NCBI GenBank assembly: GCA_964461295.1
Contig: CAYWTX010000402.1
Span: forward strand, 1 to 6,974
Length of the DNA: 6,974 bases
From: CAYWTX01 sp964461295
GTDB lineage: Bacteria > Planctomycetota > Phycisphaerae > SM23-33
Reading direction: 5' to 3'
A program made the position numbers and the translations under genes. Within the stretch, counting starts at the first letter, position 1. Each line of letters begins with the position of its first letter. Under the pieces are notes generated by a model. It did not search any database, was not told the DNA's origin, and saw only the letters and a program-made list of their open reading frames with translations. Of this stretch, positions 1-5,869 are shown one piece after another.

Positions 1-134
1 GATCCCGGCGCCCATGAGGTTGAGCTTCGCGCCGGCGCCCCATGCGGAAGGGGTCTTCCACTTCGTCCGTCTCCGCCGCGGCGCGGCGCGTTTGCCTTGC
101 ATCGGCGGGGCAAACCGGCTATCGGTAGAGCAGC
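1..134. other. Left-edge leader with no convincing gene
   Basis: These bases precede the glycosyltransferase start. All + frames here are GC-rich shadows with no recognisable protein. On the - strand a frame opens at an ATG at 100-102 and runs off the left edge (starting M-Q-G-K-R, ending near A-K-L-N-L-M-G-A). It has no clear Shine-Dalgarno sequence and matches no family I know. It could be the 5' end of a divergent gene, in which case this stretch would hold two promoters, but I cannot support one. Confidence 0.3.
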
Positions 135-1160
135 ATGTACAAGGGCAAGACAGTCGCCGTCATCGTGCCGTGCTACAACGAGGGCACGCAGATCGACAAG
201 GTGCTGGGGACCATGCCGGCCTACGTCGACTGCATCATCGCCGTCGACGACGCCAGCACGGACGACACGGCGGAGGTGATCCGCCGTCGCCTCGCCGCCG
301 CGGAGGAAGGGCGGATCGTACTGGTGCAGCTTCCGCACAACGGCGGGCCCGGGGCCGCCATCGCCGCGGGATTCCGCCAGTCGCTTCGCCGCCGCATGGA
401 CATCACGGCCGTCATGGACGGCGACGGGCAGATGGACCCCCGCCAGCTTCGGCTGCTGGTGGACACGGTGGCCAGCGGGCGGGCGGACTACGCCAAGGCC
501 AATCGCCTGTTCTACCGCCGGGCGTGGGCGATGATGCCCTGGAAGCGCTACCTGGGCAACGCGTTCCTCTCGATGCTCACCAAGATCGCCAGCGGGTACT
601 GGCACGTGGCCGACTCGCAGACGGGTTTCACGGCCATCGGCCTGCGGGCGCTGCGGCGGCTGGAACTGGACGGCCTGTACCCGCGGTACGGCTACCCCAA
701 CGACATGCTGGTTCGGTTGAACGTGGCTGGCGCCCGCGTGGCGGACGTTCCGCTGCGGCCGATGTACAACGTCGGCGAGCAGTCGAAGATGCGGCTGTGG
801 AAGGTGATTCCGGCGATCGGGTTGCTGATCGGGTTGCGGTTTTTCTGGCGGATGTGGCGGCGGTACGTGATTCAGGACTTTCACCCGCTGGTGCTGTTCT
901 ATTCCGGCGGCGTGGCGCTGGGGCTGATCGGACTGCTCGCGTTCCTGCGGATGGTGGCGCTGTGGTGTCTCACGGGGCGGATTCCGCAGATGAACGCCCT
1001 GCTGTGGGTGTTTTGCAGCGTCAGCGCGGCCAATTTCGTTCTCTTCGGCATGTGGTTCGACATGCAGATGAACCGCCGCCTGTGCGCCCGGGCCAAGGTC
1101 CCTCGCCGGCGCAAGACCCGGCGCAAGGGCCTCGGCGCCGACGTGCCGGGGAGCGAGTGA
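135..1160 (+). CDS. Family 2 glycosyltransferase, polyprenol-phosphate sugar transferase type, membrane-anchored
   Basis: The 341-residue product looks like a GT-A fold family 2 glycosyltransferase of the DPM1/DPG-synthase-like group. Such enzymes transfer a sugar from a nucleotide sugar to a lipid carrier at the inner face of the cytoplasmic membrane. Visible motifs are VPCYNE (11-16), the nucleotide-binding VDDAST (37-42), the DxD-type VMDGDGQMDP (93-102), SQTGFTAI (161-168) and YGYPNDML (185-192). After about residue 245 the chain becomes hydrophobic, with likely membrane helices at about 250-280 and 286-310, then an Arg/Lys-rich cytoplasmic tail. Length and layout fit DPM1-like proteins with two C-terminal helices. 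The ATG has only a weak purine stretch (GGTAGAG) upstream, but the nucleotide-binding strand starts at residue 6, which fixes the start closely. The next gene begins one base after the stop, so the two are surely cotranscribed. Donor sugar and acceptor cannot be read from the sequence. Confidence 0.92.
   Translation: MYKGKTVAVIVPCYNEGTQIDKVLGTMPAYVDCIIAVDDASTDDTAEVIRRRLAAAEEGRIVLVQLPHNGGPGAAIAAGFRQSLRRRMDITAVMDGDGQMDPRQLRLLVDTVASGRADYAKANRLFYRRAWAMMPWKRYLGNAFLSMLTKIASGYWHVADSQTGFTAIGLRALRRLELDGLYPRYGYPNDMLVRLNVAGARVADVPLRPMYNVGEQSKMRLWKVIPAIGLLIGLRFFWRMWRRYVIQDFHPLVLFYSGGVALGLIGLLAFLRMVALWCLTGRIPQMNALLWVFCSVSAANFVLFGMWFDMQMNRRLCARAKVPRRRKTRRKGLGADVPGSE
1148..1153 (+). promoter_or_regulatory. 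Ribosome binding site supporting a TTG start
   Basis: GGGGAG lies inside the end of the glycosyltransferase gene, eight bases before a TTG at 1162. The spacing is ideal and the TTG directly follows the upstream TGA (1158-1160). This favours TTG as initiator of the next gene and translational coupling of the pair. Confidence 0.6.
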
Positions 1161-1161
1161 T

Positions 1162-2121
1162 TTGCCCGCCGACGAGGACATCGCTCCTGTCCCTCAGCGC
1201 TCCGGGCTGTTCCGCGCGGTCCAGGCCGTGCTGGAACTGGCGGTCGTCGGCTATCTCGTCCACTACTTCGTTGCCCACGGCGGCGACTTCGGGCTGGCGG
1301 TGCGGATGGGCCTCGCCCAGGCCGCCGCCGTCACCGCCCTGATCGTCGCCAGCACCCTCATCCGCGCCTGGCAACTGTTCTACCTGATCGACAGCCTTGC
1401 CGGCCGACTGCCTTTCGGCGACTCGCTGGCCCTGACCACCGGCTGCTCGCTGCTCAACCACCTGCCCATGAGCGCCGGCACGGTCCTCAAGGCCGTCATC
1501 CTGAAGCGCAACTCGGGGCTGCTGTACGCCCACTTCCTGGCGCTGACGGCGGGGCAGGTGCTGGCGACGTTCCTGGCCGGCGGGCTGCTGGGCCTGGTCG
1601 TGCTCGCCCTGCCGTCGGCGCTGGGCCTGGCGCAACGGTGGGTCCTGATGGCGGCGTTCGGCGGCGTGCTCGCCGCCTGTGCGGCGAGCTTCTACATCCC
1701 CGTCGCCGCGGCCGGCCCAGGCGGCGGGTGGCTTGCCCGCTCCATCCGCAGTTTTCTCGTCGGCTTGCAGGTCATCCGCCGGCGGCGCGGCAGCCTGCTC
1801 GTCCTCACCGCCACCACCTTGCTGATGCTCGTCTCGGCCGCCGCGCGGTTCTGGATCTGCTTCCGCGTGCTGAACGTGGATGTCTCGTTCATCGGCAGCG
1901 GGGTGTTCGCGATCATCGCGACGTTCCTGACGCTGGTGAACATCACGCCCGCGGGGCTGGGCATCCGCGAGGCGGCCGTGGGCATGGTGGCCGCGTTCAC
2001 CGGCGAAGGATTCGCCGCCGGAGTGCTGGCCGCCGGCATCGAGCGGGTCTTCACGATGGCGTTCTTCCTGGTCACCGGCAGCATCAGCCTGGTCGTCCTG
2101 AGGCGACGGAAGGTCATCTGA
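1162..2121 (+). CDS. Lysylphosphatidylglycerol synthase TM-region / UPF0104 family membrane protein (flippase-like)
   Basis: The 319-residue protein is almost wholly hydrophobic, with about seven or eight membrane helices (roughly 17-37, 52-77, 121-150, 161-183, 211-233, 243-262 and 283-313). It carries the landmarks of the PF03706 family (membrane half of MprF and relatives): an N-L/H-L-P-x-S-A-G-T segment at 99-107 followed by K-A-V-I-L-K-R, and LVNITPAGLGIREAAVG at 258-274. Members act as lipid flippases or as partners of glycolipid-making glycosyltransferases. No soluble aminoacyl-transfer domain is attached, so this is not a full MprF. The start is TTG, chosen from the Shine-Dalgarno spacing and the one-base gap to the upstream stop. 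Coupling to a polyprenol-phosphate glycosyltransferase suggests it moves, or helps assemble, the lipid-linked product across the membrane. That role is inferred. Confidence 0.88.
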   Translation: MPADEDIAPVPQRSGLFRAVQAVLELAVVGYLVHYFVAHGGDFGLAVRMGLAQAAAVTALIVASTLIRAWQLFYLIDSLAGRLPFGDSLALTTGCSLLNHLPMSAGTVLKAVILKRNSGLLYAHFLALTAGQVLATFLAGGLLGLVVLALPSALGLAQRWVLMAAFGGVLAACAASFYIPVAAAGPGGGWLARSIRSFLVGLQVIRRRRGSLLVLTATTLLMLVSAAARFWICFRVLNVDVSFIGSGVFAIIATFLTLVNITPAGLGIREAAVGMVAAFTGEGFAAGVLAAGIERVFTMAFFLVTGSISLVVLRRRKVI

Positions 2122-2178
2122 GTGAGAGCGTCTCTTCGACCGCTTGCGTCCTGGCGGCAAGACACAAGCCGACGATCC

Positions 2179-2192
2179 CAGAATCCAGAATC
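2179..2192. repeat. Small tandem repeat, CAGAATC twice
   Basis: Two back-to-back CAGAATC copies sit in the 79-base gap before the DUF354 gene. Their A/T-rich look differs from the coding sequence on either side. This argues that bases 2144-2200 are untranslated and that the DUF354 gene starts at the GTG at 2201, not at an in-frame TTG at 2144. Confidence 0.5.
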
Positions 2193-2200
2193 GAGAACCC

Positions 2201-3286
2201 GTGTCCGCAGCGCCGAGAATCCTGTTCGACCTGGGCCATCCGGCCCACTGGCACCTGTTCCGCAACGCCATGGCGGACCTCAAGGCCGCCGGCGCCGAAC
2301 TGGCCGTGCTCGCCCACCAGAAGGACTGCCTCCACGACCTGCTGCGCGCGTCGGGCACCGCCTTCCACCCCGTGCCGCGCGCCGGGCAGTCGATGGCGAA
2401 CCTGGCCGCCGCCGCCGGACGCGCCCTGCGCCTGTCGCTGTCCCTGTCGCGCCCCAGGCCGTTCGACCTGATGGTGGGCACGTCGATCAGCATCGGCCTG
2501 GCCTCACGGCTGACCGGGGCGACGTCCATCGTCTTCGAGGAGGACGACGCGGCCGTGATACCGCTGTTCTCGCTGCTGGCGTACGGCACGGCCCATCACG
2601 TGGCCACGCCGCGCTGCCTGGCGCCGGAGAACTACGGCAGCAAGCACCTGACGTACCCCGGCTGCCAGGAGCTGGCCTACCTGCACCCGCGGCGCTACCG
2701 CCCCGACCCCTCCATCCGAGCGGCGCTCGGCGTCGGACCCGACGAAAAGTTCTTCCTCGTCCGGCTGGTGGCGCTGCGGGCCCACCACGACGCCGGCCAC
2801 CGCGGGCTGGGCGGCGAGCAGGCCGCGGCGATCGTCCGCCGATTGTCGCGGCACGGGCCGGTGTTCGTCAGCGCCGAGGCCGGCGGGCAGTACGCCGAAC
2901 TGGGCGCCCGCCCCCTGCCCACCCCGCCCGACCGCGTGCTGGACGCCATGGCCGAAGCGCACATCGTCGTCGGCGACAGCCAGACCATGGTAGCCGAGGC
3001 GGCCGTGCTCGGCACGCCCGCCCTGCGCTGCAACACGTTCGTCGGCCGCCTGAGCTACCTGGAGGAACTCGAGCACCGCTACGGCCTGACCGTCGGCGTG
3101 CGCCCCGAGCGGTTCGACGACCTCTGCCGGACCCTGGACGACTGGCTGTCGCGCCCGGACCTCAAGCGCCAGTGGCGGCGGCGTCGCGACGCCATGCTGG
3201 CGGAGTGCGTGGACACCACCGACTGGATGCTCCAGCGGTTCGCCGAAATCCTCCAGCGGCGACGAAGGGCGAGGCAGGGCCCCTGA
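2201..3286 (+). CDS. DUF354 family protein, GT-B / UDP-GlcNAc 2-epimerase-like fold
   Basis: The 361-residue product opens with ILFDLGHPAHWHLF (7-20), the hallmark N-terminus of DUF354 proteins (usually about 340-360 residues). These resemble GT-B glycosyltransferases and UDP-N-acetylglucosamine 2-epimerases. Other recognisable parts are a Rossmann-like VGTSISIGLASR (92-103), an acidic EEDDA (113-117) and the C-terminal sugar-nucleotide-type loop VGDSQTMVAEAAVLGTP (257-273). The tail is rich in arginine, with no signal peptide or membrane helix. I chose the GTG at 2201 because homology begins six residues later and the preceding 57 bases do not look coding; an in-frame TTG at 2144 is the alternative and would add 19 residues. 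Family members lie in surface polysaccharide loci of archaea and bacteria, but their reaction is not settled. With a glycosyltransferase and a flippase-like protein upstream, a sugar-handling role in the same glycan pathway is likely. Confidence 0.83.
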   Translation: MSAAPRILFDLGHPAHWHLFRNAMADLKAAGAELAVLAHQKDCLHDLLRASGTAFHPVPRAGQSMANLAAAAGRALRLSLSLSRPRPFDLMVGTSISIGLASRLTGATSIVFEEDDAAVIPLFSLLAYGTAHHVATPRCLAPENYGSKHLTYPGCQELAYLHPRRYRPDPSIRAALGVGPDEKFFLVRLVALRAHHDAGHRGLGGEQAAAIVRRLSRHGPVFVSAEAGGQYAELGARPLPTPPDRVLDAMAEAHIVVGDSQTMVAEAAVLGTPALRCNTFVGRLSYLEELEHRYGLTVGVRPERFDDLCRTLDDWLSRPDLKRQWRRRRDAMLAECVDTTDWMLQRFAEILQRRRRARQGP

Positions 3287-3346
3287 CGGCGACGGCATCG
3301 CGCAGCCGCACCCGGGCTCGCCTGCCCTTGACGCGCGCCATGCCCG

Positions 3347-4147
3347 CTACGCGGCCGTTGACGTGTCGTCGGCCTCCGCCCGGCCGCGCGGGGCCGGCCG
3401 GAGGCGCTTCGTTGCCAGGAACGCCACCGCGGGCACGAACAGCTCGCGGACGATCGGCAGGGCCGTCAGGAAGTGCAGGCGGAAGTGGGTGTCGCGCGTC
3501 GCCAGCAACGACAGGCCCGCGCCGGCGACCAGCCGGCGCATCCGGGCGAACGTGACGGGGTGGAGCCCCAGTTGGGCCCGGTTGTTGCCGGCTACCTTCT
3601 TCCGAAAGATCGCCTGGCGCAGGAACTTCGCCACCGGGAACGGCAGCGCGTGAAAGGGCTTGAGCCTGTGGCCGGCGTGCGGGTTGTACCACGGCGGGAT
3701 CACCAGGTACGCCACGCCGCCTGGCTTGAGCACGCGACGGATCTCCCGCAGGCTCGGCAGTTGCCGCTCGGGCGGGATATGCTCGATCACGCCCCGGCAA
3801 ACAACCGCGTCGAAGGTCGAATCGGCAAAGGGAATCGCGTCCGCTGACGCGATCACGTTCCGGTCCCAGAGGAAGTCGCACGCGGCGATCTCAAGGTTGG
3901 TGGCGTCGCAGCCGCGGAAGCGGTGCAGGGCGGCGCAGAACTCGCCGCGAGCGCCGCCGACGTCGAGAACCTTGCAGCCGGCCAAGGGAAGGAACTGCTC
4001 GATCTCCCCGATGGCGACGCGGGCGAAGTAGTCGCGCATCTGCCGTGCATTGTCGCCTTCGAAGCGATGAAAGTTGTAGAACCACAGCCGACGGTAGTGG
4101 TCCCACAAACTGCGCGGGCAACGGTCCTCGCCCTTGGGTTCTGTCAT
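3347..4147 (-). CDS. Class I SAM-dependent methyltransferase (Methyltransf_11 type)
   Basis: The 266-residue protein has a complete class I methyltransferase core. Motif I is VLDVGGARG (60-68), and an acidic NLE follows at 84-86. Then come SADAIPFADSTFDAVVCRG (101-119), IEHIPP (121-126) and the post-motif VLKPGGVAYLVIPP (139-152). The segment around 155-215 is typical of the substrate-capping C-terminal part. A hydrophobic stretch at about 225-247 followed by basic residues could touch the membrane. The substrate is unknown; sugar, lipid and quinone-like acceptors are all possible. It lies 89 bases downstream of a second methyltransferase gene on the same strand and converges with the DUF354 gene, 60 bases apart with no clear terminator between. 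The ATG used (4145-4147) has only GGA close upstream. A better GAGGT lies 14 bases away and fits a four-codon frame overlapping this start. The same frame stays open far upstream, but that part is an antisense-like shadow of the neighbouring gene. Confidence 0.9.
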   Translation of the reverse strand: MTEPKGEDRCPRSLWDHYRRLWFYNFHRFEGDNARQMRDYFARVAIGEIEQFLPLAGCKVLDVGGARGEFCAALHRFRGCDATNLEIAACDFLWDRNVIASADAIPFADSTFDAVVCRGVIEHIPPERQLPSLREIRRVLKPGGVAYLVIPPWYNPHAGHRLKPFHALPFPVAKFLRQAIFRKKVAGNNRAQLGLHPVTFARMRRLVAGAGLSLLATRDTHFRLHFLTALPIVRELFVPAVAFLATKRLRPAPRGRAEADDTSTAA

Positions 4148-4158
4148 GATTCCGGCAT
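4144..4158 (-). other. Four-codon minimal ORF (M-P-E-S-stop) overlapping the methyltransferase start
   Basis: On the - strand an ATG at 4156-4158 is preceded by GAGGT (4162-4166) with close spacing. It reads M-P-E-S and stops at a TGA that overlaps the ATG of the methyltransferase in an ATGA arrangement. The strongest ribosome binding site therefore points to this tiny frame, and the methyltransferase could be started by reinitiation. It may equally be a chance arrangement. Confidence 0.25.
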
Positions 4159-4236
4159 GGTACCTCGGGAGGCGGCGGTTGAGAAGCCGAGCCCGTCGAG
4201 CCGTCGTGCTTCGCTCCGGCCGCCCGCTGGTTGCGC

Positions 4237-5244
4237 TCATCCCTCGGCCGGCTTGGTCGCCTCGATGACCGAGTCCATGCCCCTGCCGGCGTGGTGCAGG
4301 CGGGTCTTGGTGAACCCCGCAGTTTTCAGGTCTTCGGAGAGTTCCTTGAACGTGTACGTGCCGCCGCCGGGCGTGTTGACCAGCATGTTGATGGCGAACA
4401 GGGCGCCCTGGGGCGGGCTGACGTGCAGCGTGTCCATCACCACGTCGCGGATCATGATTCGCCCGCCGCCGGCCAGCGCCGCATACACCTTCCTGAACAG
4501 CGAGCGGTTCTCCTCGCGGCTGTTCATGTGGACGATGGCGCTGACCCACGCCAGGTCGGCCCCGGCGGGCAGCGGCTGATCGCCGCTCATGTCGCCTGGG
4601 GCGAACGTGACTCGCCCGGCCAGGCCGGCGGCCTGGACGTGGGCGCGGGCGATGGGGATCACGTCGGGCAGGTCCAGGAGGGTGGCCTGGGCGTTGGGCT
4701 GGGCTCGCAGCAGCGCGATGGTCCACGTGCCGGGCCCGCCGCCGAGGTCCAGCAGGTGCGTGAACTCCGGCGGGCCGATGATTTGCACCAGCGCCGGGGC
4801 GGCCTTGCGGCTCACGTCGTCCATCGCCTCGATGAACGCGGCCAGGTCTTCCGCCGCCCCGCGGATGCTGGGCTTTCGCTCGGCCTTCCGGCCGGTCTTG
4901 ACCACCTCGGCGAGCTGGGCCCAGTGGCGCAGGCAGTTGCCCATGTGCCGCGTCATCGCCAGCACGCTGTCGCCCTCGCCGCGGGCGAGCAGGTCGGCCA
5001 CCCCCGGCGCCAGCGAGTAGCGGAAGCCCGATTTCTGCAACAGCTCCAACGCCGTCAGGGCGTCCAGAAGCATCACCATCGCGCGCACGTCGGCCTGCAA
5101 ATGTGCGGCCAGGTCGTGCGCCGTCAGCCGCCGGCCGTCGAGCACCGTGAAGATATTCAGCTCGGCCCCGGCCACGATCGCGCACGCCGGCTGGAAGCCG
5201 CGAACCAACTCCAGAAGTTCATCGCCTGTCCACTTCTTCGCCAT
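4237..5244 (-). CDS. O-methyltransferase, acetylserotonin/CrtF-like (Methyltransf_2) with N-terminal dimerisation domain
   Basis: The 335-residue length is normal for the family. Residues 8-85 form the winged-helix dimerisation domain, with the typical AIVAGAELNIFTVLDGR segment (22-38) and LLQKSGFRYSLAP (68-80). The catalytic domain shows motif I LLDLGGGPGTW (164-174), the adenosine-binding acid in DLPDV (191-195), GDMSGDQPLPAGADLAW (217-233) and a candidate catalytic histidine in VHMNSREEN (238-246). GGGRIMIRDVVM follows at 259-270. Such enzymes methylate small hydroxylated molecules such as phenolics, carotenoids or polyketides, using SAM in the cytoplasm. The histidine motif is VHMNS rather than the common LHDWxD, as in many bacterial relatives. 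The ATG has GAGGT six bases upstream, which makes the start firm. It is the first gene of a two-gene methyltransferase unit. Confidence 0.91.
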   Translation of the reverse strand: MAKKWTGDELLELVRGFQPACAIVAGAELNIFTVLDGRRLTAHDLAAHLQADVRAMVMLLDALTALELLQKSGFRYSLAPGVADLLARGEGDSVLAMTRHMGNCLRHWAQLAEVVKTGRKAERKPSIRGAAEDLAAFIEAMDDVSRKAAPALVQIIGPPEFTHLLDLGGGPGTWTIALLRAQPNAQATLLDLPDVIPIARAHVQAAGLAGRVTFAPGDMSGDQPLPAGADLAWVSAIVHMNSREENRSLFRKVYAALAGGGRIMIRDVVMDTLHVSPPQGALFAINMLVNTPGGGTYTFKELSEDLKTAGFTKTRLHHAGRGMDSVIEATKPAEG

Positions 5245-5250
5245 CGAGGG

Positions 5251-5268
5251 ACCTCAGAAGGAAGTATA
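5251..5268 (-). promoter_or_regulatory. Candidate -10 box and ribosome binding site of the methyltransferase pair
   Basis: Read on the - strand, TATACT (5263-5268) matches five of six bases of the TATAAT consensus. GAGGT (5251-5255) follows, six bases before the ATG. Transcription starting about seven bases after the -10 box would give a leader of roughly a dozen bases that begins at the ribosome binding site. I find no good -35 hexamer at 16-18 bases, so the promoter call is weak; the ribosome binding site is strong. Confidence 0.35.
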
Positions 5269-5340
5269 GGGAGGGCGAATGGTAGCGTCCGGGCGCTCGC
5301 CGAGGTAGGGGGTTCTTCGCGCTTCGTTCAACCGACGAGC

Positions 5341-5624
5341 GGGGATTGCGGGCAACGCGGCCCAAGAGGCCCGGCGGGCCGACAGCGGATAGCCCCGCCC
5401 GTGAGGGCGGGGATTGCGGGCAACGCGGGCCCAAGAGGCCCGTAGGGCCGCCAGCGGGTAGCCCCGCCCGTGAGGGCGGGGAGGTAGCCCCGCCCGTGAG
5501 GGCGGGGATTGCGGGTAACGCCAACCCAAGAGGCCCGTAGGGCCGATAGCGGGTAGCCCCGCCCGTGAGGGCGGGGATTGCGGGCGACGCCAACCAAAGA
5601 GGCCCGGCGGGCCGACAGCGGGTA
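5341..5624. repeat. Tandem array of about four 69-bp units carrying GC-rich hairpins
   Basis: Units begin with GGGGATTGCGGG at 5341 (68 bp), 5409 (69 bp), 5504 (69 bp) and 5573 (last unit cut at about 5624). A 26-bp remnant at 5478-5503 looks like a unit that lost 43 internal bases. Each junction forms a perfect hairpin: arm CCCCGCCC, loop GTGA (GNRA type as RNA), arm GGGCGGGG, at 5393-5412, 5462-5481, 5488-5507 and 5557-5576. Inside each unit is a smaller hairpin, GGCCC and GGGCC around GTA (units 2 and 3) or GGC (units 1 and 4). The stems are intact in all copies while other positions vary (CGGGCCC versus CCAACCC or CCAACCA). It resembles REP/BIME-type dispersed palindromic repeats. Because 69 is a multiple of three, all - strand frames stay open, but the 68- and 26-bp copies shift frame, so it is probably not coding. 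Confidence 0.9.
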
Positions 5625-5627
5625 TCC

Positions 5628-5654
5628 GCAGATTTCGCAGATTTCGCAGATTGG
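5628..5654. repeat. 9-bp tandem repeat, GCAGATTTC, nearly three copies
   Basis: GCAGATTTC occurs at 5628 and 5637, with a degenerate third copy (GCAGATTGG) at 5646. It begins a few bases after the last 69-bp unit breaks off, so the array end and this repeat are adjacent. Confidence 0.8.
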
Positions 5655-5664
5655 GACGAGGAGT

Positions 5665-5682
5665 GGCAGGTTCTGACCTGCC
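5665..5682. repeat. Palindrome with 7-bp stem and 4-base loop
   Basis: GGCAGGT and ACCTGCC are perfect inverted arms around TCTG. There is no T-run after either arm, so it is not a classical intrinsic terminator. It may be another short dispersed palindromic repeat. Confidence 0.55.
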
Positions 5683-5810
5683 CCGCGCTGGCCGGTTTTA
5701 CCCGCCCCTTGACAATGGACCGCCACCGCCCGCCCGCTCCGGTCAACTCCCGCCCCCCGGCCGGGTCTCGCCGGCCCCGGTCGCAACTGGGGCAGCCTCG
5801 CCGTCGCCGA

Positions 5811-5869
5811 AACTAGGGCGCGTCCCTAGTTATCCCCTGTCCCTAGTTATCCCCGTCCCTAGTTATCCC
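5811..5869. repeat. CCCTAGTTATCCC direct repeats (three copies) with one inverted arm
   Basis: GTCCCTAGTTATCCC occurs at 5822, 5839 and 5855, at steps of 17 and 16 bases. Just left of the first copy lies AACTAGGG (5811-5818). It is the exact inverse of CCCTAGTT (5824-5831) and gives an 8-bp stem around CGCGT. The last copy reads V-P-S-Y-P directly in frame into the transposase remnant that follows. Confidence 0.85.

Larger units (their letters stand above)
5245..5869. other. Gene-free, repeat-rich intergenic region
   Basis: Between the O-methyltransferase start and the transposase remnant there is no supportable gene. The stretch strings together a 69-bp hairpin array, a 9-bp repeat, two isolated palindromes (5665-5682 and 5759-5776, the latter GGCCGG/CCGGCC around six bases) and a CCCTAGTTATCCC repeat cluster. 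Long frames cross it on both strands, but they are products of the repeats. Confidence 0.7.

Noticed and set aside
14..1342. 442-codon + strand frame overlapping the glycosyltransferase
   Set aside because: It is arginine- and glycine-rich shadow translation of the glycosyltransferase and the start of the next gene. The other frame has clear family 2 motifs.
1021..2589. 522-codon - strand frame
   Set aside because: It is antisense to three recognisable genes, has extreme R/G/Q/A-rich low-complexity composition and no domain. This is a typical artefact of high GC at third codon positions.
3287..3346. Bidirectional terminator between the converging blocks
   Set aside because: Only a four-pair GGGC/GCCC stem (3314-3327) with no T-run is visible, which is not enough to call.
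4148..5185. N-terminal extension of the 3347-4147 methyltransferase
   Set aside because: The frame stays open for 346 codons upstream but only as an out-of-frame reading of the O-methyltransferase gene. It has no domain, and the methyltransferase fold is complete from 4147.
5341..5624. CRISPR array
   Set aside because: The units are contiguous 69-bp tandem copies without unique spacers, and no cas gene is nearby.
5709..5714. Perfect TTGACA as a -35 box
   Set aside because: The bases 16-18 further on are pure GC-rich sequence with no -10 box, and no gene follows in reach.
5219..5786. - strand proteins made of 23-residue repeats (P-A-L-T-G-G-A-T or N-P-R-P-H-G-R-G-Y)
   Set aside because: They are translations of the 69-bp hairpin array. 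The 68- and 26-bp copies shift frame, so one ORF shows the same repeat in two readings, which is not expected for a selected protein.
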